Positions 34,722 through 44,266 are shown, counted from the first letter of the stretch. The stretch is 64,000 bases of DNA from Staphylospora marina (GCF_003856495.1 NZ_CP034118.1:1592001-1656000), one strand, 5' to 3'. The notes: generated by a model from the sequence alone, not told the origin. Translations and numbers: made by a program.

Positions 34722-34880
34722 ACGACCCCTCTTTCCAGGTTTGTTCGCATGACTTGTCCGCTTCCCATCATATCCGAAACGCCCCGCCGGCATCCAGTGA
34801 AAATCCGGTCCTTTCCCTCTCTTCGAATTTCTGTCGTGTGATTTTTCCGGCGTTCCTGATAAAATAGTAAAACGGATTTC

Positions 34881-34934
34881 GAGAAGGAAATTTCTTTTCC
34901 CCGACCGGCGGAAAAGAAATGGTGCTCCCTTCTC
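34881..34934 (+). promoter_or_regulatory. Long hairpin in the leader of the flippase gene
   Basis: ATTTCTTTTCC (34890-34900) pairs perfectly with GGAAAAGAAAT (34910-34920), and flanking GAGAAGG/CCTTCTC (34881-34887, 34928-34934) extends the stem. It lies 29 bases before the start codon. A TAAAAT -10 candidate is just upstream (about 34860-34865), with a weak -35. Confidence 0.5.
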
Positions 34935-34962
34935 TACAAATCTAGCAGAAGGAAGTTGATGA

Positions 34963-36597
34963 ATGGCAAACAAACTGGTCAAGGGTACGCTCATCCTGAG
35001 TGTGGCCACCCTGTTCACCAAAGTGATCGGGAGCCTCTTCTGGATGCCCTTTCAAAACATCGCCGGAGATGAGACAGTCGGATTGTATCGGATTTCTTTT
35101 CCATTTTACACCATCCTGCTGATGGTCGCTTCCGCCGGCATTCCCATCACCGTCTCCAAATTCGTGGCGGAACGGATGGCGGGCGGGGACTGGTTCGGAG
35201 CCAGACGGGTGCTGAAAGCGGCGTCGCTCATCCTGTCGCTCAGCGGTCTGGCCGCATTTTGCCTGCTCTTTTTCGGAGCCGAGTTCATCAGCCGACATCT
35301 CCTGGAAAACCCCCCGACCAAATCTTCGCTGCAGGTGTTGGCATTCGCCATCCTGATCGTGCCGCTGATGGCCGTATACCGGGGGTATTTCCAAGGCCAC
35401 CAGCAAATGATGCCCACCGGAATCTCCCAGGTCGTGGAACAAATCATCCGCGTCGGAGCGGTGATCGGCCTGACCTGGTGGATGGTGAGTGAAGGCTTCT
35501 CCAAGGAGTGGGTCGCCGCCGGGGCCACATCCGGCGCGTTTTTGGGAGCCCTCGGAGGCCTGGCGGTGGTCCTTTGGTACAATCGCCGGGATTTGACCGC
35601 CCATCGCCCCCGCCATGCGGAAGGCGGCAACTCCTCCGCGGAGCCGCTGTTGCCGCTGGCCGGCAAGATTCTTCGTTTTGCCATTCCGATTTCTCTCGCT
35701 TCCCTGGTGCTGCCGCTGATCGGGTTGGTGGACTCGTTCACCGTGCCGCGCCTACTGATGGAAATCGGCTACGACGAAAGCGCCACCAACACCCTGTTCG
35801 GCATCTACAGCCGGGGAGAACCGTTTGTCAACGTGATTTCCACGTTCTCCTCCGCGCTCACGTTGGCGCTGATCCCGGCCATTTCCGCCCATGTGGCCAA
35901 ACAGGAATGGAAAGCGGTCGAACACAAGGTCGGACAGTCCTGGCTGATGACCCTGGTGGTCAGCCTCCCCTGCGTGATGATGCTGGTCATCCTCGCCCGT
36001 CCGTTGAACATCATGATGTACCGGGATGACGAAGGCACCACCACGTTGATGGTCCTGGCCTTTTCCGCGATTTTCAGCACGCTGGCCGTGACCAGCTCAG
36101 GGATTTTGCAGGGACTCGGATACAACAAAATTCCCGTTCGCCATCTCCTGATCGGAGCGGCCGTCAAGTCCGCGGGAAACTTCGTCTTCATTCCGAAGAT
36201 GGGCATCACCGGATCCGCATTGGCCATGGTGATGGCCTACGTGGTGGTCTGCGCGCTCAACATGTGGATGGTCCTCGCCAAGACGGGCATTCGCTTAAAG
36301 TGGGGACGGCAGATCGGCAAACCGTTGCTCTCCACCCTGATCATGTCGGTCATCTTGCTGGCCGCCTGGAAATTTTCCGGCGGCTGGATCGGGCAGTCCG
36401 ATTCCCCGCGTCTGGCCAGCACCGTTCTCAGTGCCGGGCTGGGGCTGTTCGCTTGCGTGATCTATTTTCTCACCCTGATCCTCACCCGCACGCTGGGTGA
36501 AGCGGAACTTCGGCTGCTTCCGATGGGAACCCGGCTCATCCGGCTGCTGCAACGGATGAAGCTCATCCGCAATCAGGAAGCCGATCTCCGGATGTAA
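34963..36597 (+). CDS. MurJ/SpoVB-family polysaccharide or lipid II flippase
   Basis: 544 residues with about 14 membrane helices (MOP superfamily). It begins KGTLILSVATLFTKVIGSLF, and the family motif YRGYFQGHQQMMPTGISQVVEQIIRV is near residue 145. This matches the YtgP/MurJ and SpoVB branch, which flips lipid-linked cell-wall or cortex precursors. The sequence does not decide whether it serves vegetative wall or spore cortex. The ATG at 34963 follows GAAGGAAG. It stands alone on the plus strand between yloC and the permease and is an insertion relative to B. subtilis. Confidence 0.9.
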   Translation: MANKLVKGTLILSVATLFTKVIGSLFWMPFQNIAGDETVGLYRISFPFYTILLMVASAGIPITVSKFVAERMAGGDWFGARRVLKAASLILSLSGLAAFCLLFFGAEFISRHLLENPPTKSSLQVLAFAILIVPLMAVYRGYFQGHQQMMPTGISQVVEQIIRVGAVIGLTWWMVSEGFSKEWVAAGATSGAFLGALGGLAVVLWYNRRDLTAHRPRHAEGGNSSAEPLLPLAGKILRFAIPISLASLVLPLIGLVDSFTVPRLLMEIGYDESATNTLFGIYSRGEPFVNVISTFSSALTLALIPAISAHVAKQEWKAVEHKVGQSWLMTLVVSLPCVMMLVILARPLNIMMYRDDEGTTTLMVLAFSAIFSTLAVTSSGILQGLGYNKIPVRHLLIGAAVKSAGNFVFIPKMGITGSALAMVMAYVVVCALNMWMVLAKTGIRLKWGRQIGKPLLSTLIMSVILLAAWKFSGGWIGQSDSPRLASTVLSAGLGLFACVIYFLTLILTRTLGEAELRLLPMGTRLIRLLQRMKLIRNQEADLRM

Positions 36598-36733
36598 CCA
36601 TCACATCCCGAGCCATTCGAGAAATCCTCATCTTTTTCCTTCCATTTGACGGGCCTGGTGCCGCCTCCGGCATCAGCCCTTCCTCCGATCTCATGCTGCT
36701 TCCCTTTTTTCGGACGAACCCGTCCTTCCGGAC

Positions 36734-36764
36734 AAAAAAATCCCCGACCGAAACCGGTCAGGGA
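36734..36764 (-). terminator. Terminator after the amino acid permease
   Basis: TCCC-x-GACCG (36741-36750) pairs with CGGTC-x-GGGA (36755-36764), followed on the minus strand by TTTTTTT (36740-36734). Confidence 0.85.
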
Positions 36765-36780
36765 CAGAATCACTCAGGCA

Positions 36781-38190
36781 TCAGGATTGTTGCTGTTGAT
36801 TCAGTTTGGAATGCTTGCGGGAATAGGTGAAGTACACCACGACCCCGATGGCGAGCCAGATCAAAAACGCCATCCAGGTGAACGCATACAGTTGGAGCAT
36901 CAGGTACAGGCAGAAGGCCACGGAAAGCAGCGGCACGACCGGCACGAACGGCACCTTGAACGGACGCGGGAGATCGGGCCGCGTTTTGCGCAGCACCAGC
37001 ACGCCCACGGAAACCAGGGAGAAGGCGAACAACGTGCCGATGTTCACCAGCTGGGCCAAATTGTCCAGCGGAATCAGACCGCCAACCAGTCCGGCGATCA
37101 GACCGCAAGCCCAAGTGCTGCCGTACGGCGTTTTGTATTTCTCGTGAACCGTGCTGAACGATTTCGGAAGCAGACCGTCACGCGACATGGCGAAGAAAAT
37201 CCGGGTTTGACCGTACAGCATCACCAGGAGAACCGTGGTCATCCCCAGAATGGCCCCCAGGTCGACCATTCCGGCAAACCAGTCTTGTCCCGCATATTTC
37301 AGCGCCAAAGACACCGGGTGGGACATGTCTTTCTTGAAGTCCATGAACGGAACGATTCCGGTCATGATCAAGGTGACGACCACATACAGAACGGTACAGA
37401 TTCCCAGCGACCACAAAATTCCTTTCGGCAGATCCTTTTGCGGATTGCGGGTTTCTTCCGCGGCGGCGGCCACGGCGTCAAAGCCGACATAGGCGAAGAA
37501 CACCAATGCGGCGGCGGTGGTGATGCCTTCCCAACCGAACGGAGCGAACGGCTGCCAGTTATCCGGTTTGACGTAGCCCACGCCGACCGCGATGAACAGC
37601 AGAACCACAAGGACCTTGATGGCCACCATGATGTTGTTGACCCGCTTGGACTCGGTGATCCCGCGAACCAGCAGGAACGTCACCAGGAAAACAATCAGGA
37701 AAGCCGGCAGGTTGAAGAAAGTGATAACCCCGTCTTTCGCGCCCGGTGCGGCGGTCAACACTTCCGGCAGATAAATCTCAAAGCCGGCCAGCAGGGACTG
37801 GAAGTAGCCGGACCAACCGACCGACACGGCACTGACGGCGAACATGTACTCCAGGACCAGATCCCAGCCGATGATCCAAGCCAAAAACTCTCCCAGCGTG
37901 GCATAGGTGTAAGTATAAACGGAACCCGAAGCCGGAACCATCGCGGCAAATTCGGCATAGCACAGCGCGGCGAGCGCGCAGGCGATTCCCGCCAGAACAA
38001 AAGACAAAACCAGTGCAGGACCGGCAGTGAGGGTTCCCGTACCGGTCAAGACGAAGATCCCGGTTCCGATGATGGCCCCAAGGCCCAGCATGGTCAAATC
38101 CCATGCACCCAAATCGCGTTTCAGATTTGTCTTGCCGCCTTCCGTCTGGCGCACGATTGCGGCAATATCTTTCGTGCGAAACAGACTCAC
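36781..38190 (-). CDS. yfnA: APC-family amino acid permease (YfnA type)
   Basis: 469 residues from GTG 38188-38190, with GGGAGGGG upstream. Twelve or more membrane helices. The core matches B. subtilis YfnA closely: GAWDLTMLGLGAIIGTGIFV, ALCYAEFAAMVPASGSVYTY, VGYVKPDNWQPFAPFGWEG, FFAYVGFDAVAAAAEET and a conserved YFTYSRKHS tail. This cationic-amino-acid-transporter-like group imports amino acids; the substrate here is unproven. The gene is transcribed from a promoter about 350 bases upstream through an AT-rich structured leader. Confidence 0.92.
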   Translation of the reverse strand: MSLFRTKDIAAIVRQTEGGKTNLKRDLGAWDLTMLGLGAIIGTGIFVLTGTGTLTAGPALVLSFVLAGIACALAALCYAEFAAMVPASGSVYTYTYATLGEFLAWIIGWDLVLEYMFAVSAVSVGWSGYFQSLLAGFEIYLPEVLTAAPGAKDGVITFFNLPAFLIVFLVTFLLVRGITESKRVNNIMVAIKVLVVLLFIAVGVGYVKPDNWQPFAPFGWEGITTAAALVFFAYVGFDAVAAAAEETRNPQKDLPKGILWSLGICTVLYVVVTLIMTGIVPFMDFKKDMSHPVSLALKYAGQDWFAGMVDLGAILGMTTVLLVMLYGQTRIFFAMSRDGLLPKSFSTVHEKYKTPYGSTWACGLIAGLVGGLIPLDNLAQLVNIGTLFAFSLVSVGVLVLRKTRPDLPRPFKVPFVPVVPLLSVAFCLYLMLQLYAFTWMAFLIWLAIGVVVYFTYSRKHSKLNQQQQS

Positions 38191-38566
38191 TCGACATTCC
38201 CCTCCCAGCACCGATCATGAATCGAAGGTTATTTTTCCAACAAGAGAATAATTTTTATTCAGAAAGCAATGACCGGTGAATTTGTGCCCCAATTAAAAAA
38301 ATTAAAATCAAAACAAAAATGCTGAAATTGGTGAAACAGACAGAAAAATGGAACGGATCAAAACAAATGAAAAAATCCCCGATCCAGCGGATGAATGCGC
38401 TTTCTCTTTGATGTTTTTCCTCCCCTCCATCAAATCGGCTGTTTTTTCTTTCTTTTCACGGTATTGAAAACCGTGTGTCATCAGCCGCTCTTGAACTTAT
38501 GAAATTTATTGACCATTTAATGAAAAGCACGTTTACTATATTAATTTAATCAACAGAAGGATGCAA
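38191..38566 (-). promoter_or_regulatory. Promoter and long structured leader of the amino acid permease
   Basis: On the minus strand TTGCAT (38566-38561), 17 bases, and TAATAT (38543-38538) form a good sigma-A promoter. The start point is then about 340 bases before the GTG. The leader is AT-rich and holds nested helices CGGCTG/CAGCCG (38487-38482, 38441-38436) around CACGGT/ACCGTG. A perfect TTTGATG/CATCAAA hairpin (38407-38434) is next to them. A TTTTTT run at about 38377-38372 may mark an attenuation point. I recognise no T-box, SAM, lysine or other riboswitch core. Confidence 0.6.
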
Positions 38567-38594
38567 GTCTGTTTTTGAATGGGAAAAATTGCAC

Positions 38595-38622
38595 AAAAAA
38601 GTCCGCGGATGAACCGCGGACT
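38595..38622 (-). terminator. Terminator after the M42 aminopeptidase
   Basis: AGTCCGCGG (38600-38608) pairs with CCGCGGACT (38614-38622), followed on the minus strand by TTTTTTG. Confidence 0.92.
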
Positions 38623-38685
38623 GTCAAACGCCGTGCATGCCCCCGTTTTCGATTTTCCGGTGAGTCGGGAAAAGCCCTCAATCCG

Positions 38686-39759
38686 TCAGGCAAGCAATTC
38701 TTCCAGCTTGCGGCGATCCAGCCTGCGAACCAGTTCTTTCAGCAGCCGGACGGTCTGTTCAAAATCCTTTCTGCACATGATGCCGTTATGGCTGTGGATG
38801 TAACGGGTGGGGCAGCCGATGCCGATGGTGGGACATCCGATTCCTTGCAGGTGGAATCTTCCCCCGTCGGTGCCACCGCCCATCATCACTTCAAACTGCA
38901 CCGGAATGTCCAGGTCTTTCGCCGTTTCCAGCAAGAAGTCGCGCAGTCCCTGATGTGCGATCAGGAAGTGATCCATCAGGAAGAGGACCGGACCTTTCCC
39001 CAAATCCGCCTGGAGGGGATGATTCTCATGACCGGGCGTGTCGTACGCCAGGGCCACGTCGACGGCGATGGCCACGTCCGGCTCCACCAGATTGGCCAAG
39101 GTTTCCGCTCCGCGCAACCCCACTTCCTCCTGGACCGTGGCACCCGCGAACACAATGTTCGGATGGTCCGTATCCTGAAGTGCGTGCAGCAATTCGACGG
39201 CCAACGCACAGCCGGCCCGGTTGTCCAGGGCTTTGCCTCCCCACAGTTCCCCGTTTTTCATGGTGAAGAACGGCGATTCGGGGATGATGGGGTCTCCCGG
39301 ACGGATGCCCATTTCTTCCACCTCTTCACGGCTTGAGGCCCCGACGTCGATGAACATGTCCTTCAATTCGACCAAGCGTCTGCGCTCTTCGAGCGGCATG
39401 ACGTGCGGCGCCTTGGAGCCGATGAGCCCGAGATACTCCCCTTTGCGCGAGCGAACGCGAACACGATGGGACAGCACGTTGTGCGGCAACCAGGATCCCA
39501 CCATTTGAAAACGGAGGAACCCCTTCTCCGTGATGCCCGTCACCATGAAGCCGATTTCATCCAAATGTCCCGCGATCAGCACTTTCGGGCCGTTCGGATC
39601 TCCGGTTTTCCTTCCCACCACGCTTCCGAGCCGGTCACGGAGAAGCTCTTCCGAAAGCGGGGACAGATACGCTTCCATTTTTTTGCGCACTTCCCCTTCG
39701 AATCCCGAAATGCCACCCGCTTCCGTCAACTCTTTCATCAACCGTTCCAGCCGATCCAT
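38686..39759 (-). CDS. M42 family metallopeptidase (glutamyl/lysyl aminopeptidase type)
   Basis: 357 residues from ATG 39757-39759, which follows GAGAGGATG; the longer frame upstream is not family-like. Metal ligands and catalytic residues of M42 enzymes are visible: AGHLDEIGFMV, KALDNRAGCA, TVQEEVGLRGA, VDVALA and the late IHSHNG His. These large tetrahedral aminopeptidases trim peptides in the cytoplasm; relatives are YsdC and FrvX. It has its own promoter (39845-39874) and terminator. Confidence 0.94.
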   Translation of the reverse strand: MDRLERLMKELTEAGGISGFEGEVRKKMEAYLSPLSEELLRDRLGSVVGRKTGDPNGPKVLIAGHLDEIGFMVTGITEKGFLRFQMVGSWLPHNVLSHRVRVRSRKGEYLGLIGSKAPHVMPLEERRRLVELKDMFIDVGASSREEVEEMGIRPGDPIIPESPFFTMKNGELWGGKALDNRAGCALAVELLHALQDTDHPNIVFAGATVQEEVGLRGAETLANLVEPDVAIAVDVALAYDTPGHENHPLQADLGKGPVLFLMDHFLIAHQGLRDFLLETAKDLDIPVQFEVMMGGGTDGGRFHLQGIGCPTIGIGCPTRYIHSHNGIMCRKDFEQTVRLLKELVRRLDRRKLEELLA

Positions 39760-39844
39760 GGTTTCATCCTCTCCTCTGACGCCTTGAAATGCGGTCTTGT
39801 TAATGAACCGATGCAAAAAAAAATACGGACAGCCGGTCTTTTTC

Positions 39845-39874
39845 ATTATGACATAATCTTCAAACCGACGACAA
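39845..39874 (-). promoter_or_regulatory. Candidate promoter of the M42 aminopeptidase
   Basis: On the minus strand TTGTCG (39874-39869), 18 bases, then CATAAT (39850-39845), about 85 bases before the start codon. Confidence 0.55.
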
Positions 39875-39950
39875 TGAGCATTCCCCCCGGATTTCACCGC
39901 AGATGGCGCTTCAAAAAAGGATCATCCGTACGAAACGGCGACGATGGTCG

Positions 39951-39980
39951 TTGTTTCCCGCCGGATGCAGGCATTATGAT
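39951..39980 (+). promoter_or_regulatory. Candidate promoter of pgcA
   Basis: TTGTTT (39951-39956) and TATGAT (39975-39980) spaced 18 bases, about 30 bases before the start codon. Confidence 0.5.
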
Positions 39981-40012
39981 GAAGATGTGATCACTCATCG
40001 GGAGGAAATACC

Positions 40013-41695
40013 ATGAATGAAACATATTTGCATTGGTTGAATCACCCCCGGCTGGATCCCGGCACGCGAAAAGAATTGGAATCGCTGCGCGACGCCGCCG
40101 AGATCGAAGACCGGTTTTCACGCCACCTGTCGTTCGGGACGGCGGGAATGCGCGGCATCATCGGTGCAGGCACGAACCGCATGAACCGCTACACGGTCCG
40201 CCGGGCGACGGCCGGATTTGCCCGCCACCTGCTCAAACAGTTCGCCGATGTTCACGAACGGGGAGTGGTGGTCGCCCACGATTCGCGGAAATATTCCGCC
40301 GAATTCGCCTCCGAGGCCGCAGGGGTCTTTGCCGCGCACGGCATTCCCGTGTACCTGTTTCCGGAACTTCGGCCCACGCCGGTGTTGTCGTTCGCCGTCC
40401 GCCATCTGGGAGCACGGGGGGGAGTGATGATCACCGCCAGCCACAACCCGCCGGAATACAATGGATACAAGGTGTACGGACCCGACGGGGCACAATCGGG
40501 CCCCGAAACGGCCGGTCAGATTCAACGGGAAATCGCCGCGGTCAAGGATGAAATCGAATTGGATGTTCTTTCGCTCGCCGAAGGGACAAAGCAAGGACTG
40601 ATCCTCCGCCCCGGCCCGGAAGTGGACGAAGCCTACATGGAGCATGTGAAATCCCTTTCCCTTCGCCCCGACGTCATCCGTCAAGCGGCCGATGATCTGC
40701 GCATCGTCTATACGCCGCTGCACGGAACCGGACTGCGACCGGTCACCGGGATTCTCTCCGAACTGGGCATCCGTCACATACATATCGTCGATAAACAGGC
40801 CACCCCGGATCCGGCATTCCCCCACGCTCCTTCCCCCAATCCGGAAGAACCGGAAGCGCTCCGGATGGCGCTTGTGCTTGCCGCGGAGAAGGATGCGGAT
40901 CTGGTCATCGCCACCGATCCCGATGCGGACCGGTTGGGCGTCGCCGTGCGTCACGGCGGAGAATATGTGCCGCTGACGGGAAACCAGATCGGGGCGCTGC
41001 TGCTCCACTACATGCTGGAGAGGAGACGGGAGCTGGGGATCCTGCCGGAAAACGGCTTGATCCTGAAGACCATCGTCACTTCCGAACTGGGACGCAAAGT
41101 GGCGGATACGTACGGCGTGGCCACCGTGGATCTTCTCACCGGCTTCAAATTCATCGCCGAAAAAATCGAGGAAGCCGGGAGATCGGGCACTCATACGTTT
41201 CTGATGGGGTATGAAGAGAGTTACGGTTATCTGTTCGGGGATTTTGTCCGGGACAAGGATGCCGTGCAGGCGGCGATGTTGGCGGCCGAGATGACCGCAT
41301 GGCACAAGCTTCGCGGTGAAACCCTTGTGGATGTGCTGGACCGGCTGTTCGCCGAACACGGGGTGCATCAGGAAACGCTGGTTTCCTACACGCTCCCGGG
41401 CGCGGACGGTCTCAGGAAAATGGAAGCGTGGATGGATGCCCTTCGCCGGACGCCGTTTTCGGAAATCGGCGGAATCCCGGTTCTTTCCGTGGAAGATTAC
41501 GCTCACGGATTCGCCGGACTGCCTCCTTCCAACGTGCTGAAATTCAAATTGGCGGACGAAAGTTGGGTGGCGGTCCGTCCTTCGGGCACCGAACCGAAAA
41601 TCAAGTTCTACTTCGGCGCGGTGGGATCCACCCGTGAAGAAACGGCCTCAAAGCTGGAACGAATGAAGCGGACGATGCTGAAACCGGTTGAGTGA
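40013..41695 (+). CDS. pgcA: Alpha-phosphoglucomutase (PgcA family)
   Basis: 560 residues of the phosphohexomutase superfamily. The phosphoserine loop is TASHNPPEYNGYKVYG, the metal loop DPDADRLGVA, the sugar-binding GYEESYGY and the phosphate-binding RPSGTEPKIKFY. The length and PEYNGYKVYG variant match B. subtilis PgcA (YhxB), which makes glucose-1-phosphate for teichoic acid and glycolipid synthesis. ATG 40013 follows GGGAGGAAAT. It is convergent with pgi, which acts on the same glucose-6-phosphate pool. Confidence 0.94.
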   Translation: MNETYLHWLNHPRLDPGTRKELESLRDAAEIEDRFSRHLSFGTAGMRGIIGAGTNRMNRYTVRRATAGFARHLLKQFADVHERGVVVAHDSRKYSAEFASEAAGVFAAHGIPVYLFPELRPTPVLSFAVRHLGARGGVMITASHNPPEYNGYKVYGPDGAQSGPETAGQIQREIAAVKDEIELDVLSLAEGTKQGLILRPGPEVDEAYMEHVKSLSLRPDVIRQAADDLRIVYTPLHGTGLRPVTGILSELGIRHIHIVDKQATPDPAFPHAPSPNPEEPEALRMALVLAAEKDADLVIATDPDADRLGVAVRHGGEYVPLTGNQIGALLLHYMLERRRELGILPENGLILKTIVTSELGRKVADTYGVATVDLLTGFKFIAEKIEEAGRSGTHTFLMGYEESYGYLFGDFVRDKDAVQAAMLAAEMTAWHKLRGETLVDVLDRLFAEHGVHQETLVSYTLPGADGLRKMEAWMDALRRTPFSEIGGIPVLSVEDYAHGFAGLPPSNVLKFKLADESWVAVRPSGTEPKIKFYFGAVGSTREETASKLERMKRTMLKPVE

Positions 41696-41705
41696 GTCCA
41701 CCGGA

Positions 41706-41735
41706 AAACAGAAAAGGACGGGAAGAATCCCGTCC
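41706..41735 (-). terminator. Terminator of pgi
   Basis: GGACGGGA (41716-41723) pairs with TCCCGTCC (41728-41735). On the minus strand it is followed by TTTTCTGTTTTC. Confidence 0.75.
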
Positions 41736-41799
41736 GTGACGTTGACAAGATGGTGACGTTGTTGCCGGCGGATGCTTCGCCGGTTCGGTGTGTCATGGT

Positions 41800-41822
41800 T
41801 GAGGACCGGAAAAACCGGTCCT
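41800..41822 (+). terminator. Terminator candidate of pgcA
   Basis: GAGGACCGG (41800-41808) pairs perfectly with CCGGTCCTC (41814-41822) across an A5 loop. The tail (TTGCCGTTTC) is weak. The hairpin lies in the convergent pgcA-pgi gap. Confidence 0.5.
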
Positions 41823-41844
41823 CTTGCCGTTTCACGCGGACGGA

Positions 41845-43203
41845 TCAGCTCCGTCCCAGTCGCCGCAACAGTTCCTCCCGACGTTGTTCGAAACCGGGTT
41901 TGCCCAGCAGGGCGAACATGTTTTGCTTGTATGCTTCCACTCCCGGCTGGTCAAACGGATTGACGCCCAGGAGATAGCCGCTGATGCCGCACGCTTTCTC
42001 AAAGAAATACACCAGGTGACCGAACGCGTACGGATTCATTTCCTTCAGTTTGACGACCAGGTTGGGCACGCCTCCGTCCGCATGGGCCAGCATGGTACCT
42101 TCAAACGCCCGGGCATTGATGAAGTCGAGCTCCTTGCCAGCCAAATATCCGAGTCCGTCCAGGTCATCGGCGGTTTCCGGCAGTACGACGGCGGTGCGGG
42201 ATCTTTCCACGAACAAAACGGTTTCAAACAGGTTCCGAAGCCCTTCCTGTACATATTGCCCCATGGAATGCAGGTCGGTGGTGAAATGGACGGAACCCGG
42301 GAAAATGCCCTTGCCGTCTTTTCCTTCGCTCTCTCCGAACAACTGTTTCCACCATTCCGCAAAAAAGACGTGAGCCGGCTGATACGTGACGAAGAGCTCC
42401 GTCGTTTTCCCTTTGCGGTACAGGGAATTGCGGACGGCCGCATACCGGTAGCTGTCGTTTTCCGAAAGATCCGGCGTCCGGTAGCGCTCCATGGCGTCGG
42501 CCGCCCCCGCCATCATCGCGTCGATGTCAATGCCGGCGACGGCGATCGGCAACAGCCCCACCGCGGTCAGCACCGAATAACGTCCCCCCACGTCATCGGG
42601 GATGACAAACGTTTCGTATCCTTCTTCATCGGCCAGTTTGCGCAGTGCACCTTTTTTCCGGTCGGTGGTGGCATAGATCCGCCGGGCCGCTTCTTCCTTG
42701 CCCACGCGTTTTTCCAGATGTTCCCGGAAAATCCGGAAAGCCACGGCCGGCTCGGTCGTTGTTCCCGATTTGGAGATCACGTTGATGCTGAACCGCTTGC
42801 CCTCCAACACGTCCAGCAGGTGGGCCACATAATCGCTGCTGATGTGATGCCCCACGAAATGGATTTCCGGGCCGCCCCGCTTGTCCCGCGGCAGCTGGTT
42901 ATAAAATGTATGCGACAACATCTCCACGGCCGCCCGGGCCCCCAGATAGGACCCGCCGATGCCGATCACCACCAGGGCGTCGGAATCCTGACGGATCCGC
43001 TCAGCCGCGGCCTTGATGCGCGCAAATTCCTCCCGGTCATACTCGGCGGGCCAGTTGACCCATCCGAGAAAATCGGATCCCGCTCCGGTACCGGTGTGCA
43101 ACAGGTCATGGGCCGTTTTGACGGCCGGAGCCAGATGTTCCAGTTCATGCTCCGCCAAAAATCCGGCGGCCGCCGAATGGTCAAAGCGAATGATCGGTTC
43201 CAT
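41845..43203 (-). CDS. pgi: Glucose-6-phosphate isomerase
   Basis: 452 residues from ATG 43201-43203, preceded by GGGAGGGGACC. Pgi markers are [32 protein letters not shown] and the catalytic Glu/His region. It interconverts glucose-6-phosphate and fructose-6-phosphate. It has its own strong promoter and terminator. It sits next to pgcA rather than in the B. subtilis location. Confidence 0.97.
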   Translation of the reverse strand: MEPIIRFDHSAAAGFLAEHELEHLAPAVKTAHDLLHTGTGAGSDFLGWVNWPAEYDREEFARIKAAAERIRQDSDALVVIGIGGSYLGARAAVEMLSHTFYNQLPRDKRGGPEIHFVGHHISSDYVAHLLDVLEGKRFSINVISKSGTTTEPAVAFRIFREHLEKRVGKEEAARRIYATTDRKKGALRKLADEEGYETFVIPDDVGGRYSVLTAVGLLPIAVAGIDIDAMMAGAADAMERYRTPDLSENDSYRYAAVRNSLYRKGKTTELFVTYQPAHVFFAEWWKQLFGESEGKDGKGIFPGSVHFTTDLHSMGQYVQEGLRNLFETVLFVERSRTAVVLPETADDLDGLGYLAGKELDFINARAFEGTMLAHADGGVPNLVVKLKEMNPYAFGHLVYFFEKACGISGYLLGVNPFDQPGVEAYKQNMFALLGKPGFEQRREELLRRLGRS

Positions 43204-43549
43204 GGTCCCCTCCCGTGAGCTCTGCAAGAATGATTTTCAAAAGTCCCCACCCATTGTAACGCAATCGCCTTCCGGGTTTCAAAACATGGAACCGGTTACA
43301 TTCGAAATTCGGAAAACATCCGCCGTTTGGAATCGGTCGGATGAATCCGCCAACGCCTCATGCGCCTCTGCATCTCCCGTTTTGTTCCCGATCATCCTGT
43401 CCGACCGTTCATCACCCGCCGGATTCGGAAGGAGGCCGATCGATTTCAAGCGTCGGCAGGCATGGAGGTGCAGATGCTCGAATGTGTGCATGAAACAAGA
43501 TCACAGCCTTGTATCGCACCTGGATTCATGCCAAGGAGGAAATCGGTTC
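43204..43549. other. Non-coding gap with the pgi promoter
   Basis: About 345 bases between divergent pgi and the lipoprotein gene. Leftward TTGAAA (43282-43277), 18 bases, TACAAT (43258-43253) is a good sigma-A promoter for pgi. A rightward promoter for the lipoprotein is not obvious. Short open frames crossing the gap have no ribosome sites. Confidence 0.75.
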
Positions 43550-44266
43550 ATGACCTCCGTCTCCCTGAGTCGCAGGATGATTCTCTGTTTTCTCTTACTG
43601 TTGGCGGCGGGCTGCGTGAACGCCCACGCCCGACTGACCCTGCATGTGGACGGGTCCGGCACGTATGAATACAAAGTGGTGTCCAACGAGCTCATCCTCT
43701 CCCGGTTGGAACCGGTCAAAAACCGTCTGCGGGAAAGCGGATACCGGATCATCCCGGTCACCGAAAAAGACCTGCAAGGTTGGATCGCGGTGAAGGAGGT
43801 GGAAAACATCGTCAAAGAACCGCCCGGAACGGAATTCCGCGAGTGGGTTCACGAAGCCGTGCAACCTGCCGGGATGGACGGCGTATCCGTTTTCTCCGGT
43901 CCGGATGACCGTCCGCTCAGCGTCCGCCACGATCTTCTGTTCACCACCGTCACCCTGGACAAGGATGTGGACCTCACCCGATGGAAACGAAGCGATCTGT
44001 TCGGCCTGGAGCAGCTCCTGTATGACCGGATGAACCTGAAGTTCATCCTCAGCCTTCCCGTGAAACCCGATGATCACAACGCCACCTCCGCAAGCGATGA
44101 CGGCCGGACGCTCACCTGGAACATCCGCCCCGGGGAACACAACCGCATTTGGATCCGGAAGACCTTTCCCAATCCGTTCACCTGGGGAGGAGTCTTGATC
44201 CTCGCCATTACCGCCGGCACGTTTTTCCTGATCAGGGCCGTCCGCAAGCGAAGAAACAACGAGTGA
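43550..44266 (+). CDS. Lipoprotein with C-terminal membrane helix (LppM/DUF3153-like)
   Basis: 238 residues from ATG 43550-43552, preceded by AAGGAGG. A signal peptide ends in the lipobox LLAAGC (cysteine near residue 22). The mature part begins VNAHARLTLHVDGSGTYEYK, the beta-strand start with DGSG typical of LppM/DUF3153 lipoproteins. A transmembrane helix (about 212-230) is followed by RKRRNNE, so the protein is anchored at both ends. The family role is unknown; mycobacterial LppM affects host interaction. It stands alone between pgi and dapF. Confidence 0.75.
   Translation: MTSVSLSRRMILCFLLLLAAGCVNAHARLTLHVDGSGTYEYKVVSNELILSRLEPVKNRLRESGYRIIPVTEKDLQGWIAVKEVENIVKEPPGTEFREWVHEAVQPAGMDGVSVFSGPDDRPLSVRHDLLFTTVTLDKDVDLTRWKRSDLFGLEQLLYDRMNLKFILSLPVKPDDHNATSASDDGRTLTWNIRPGEHNRIWIRKTFPNPFTWGGVLILAITAGTFFLIRAVRKRRNNE

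Noticed and set aside
38191-38566. A T-box or lysine riboswitch upstream of the amino acid permease
   Set aside because: I found neither the T-box antiterminator sequence nor the conserved lysine-riboswitch core, so I report only an unclassified leader.
43360-43668. A 102-codon plus-strand frame overlapping the lipoprotein start
   Set aside because: It has no ribosome site, no family similarity and overlaps the better-supported lipoprotein gene in another frame.
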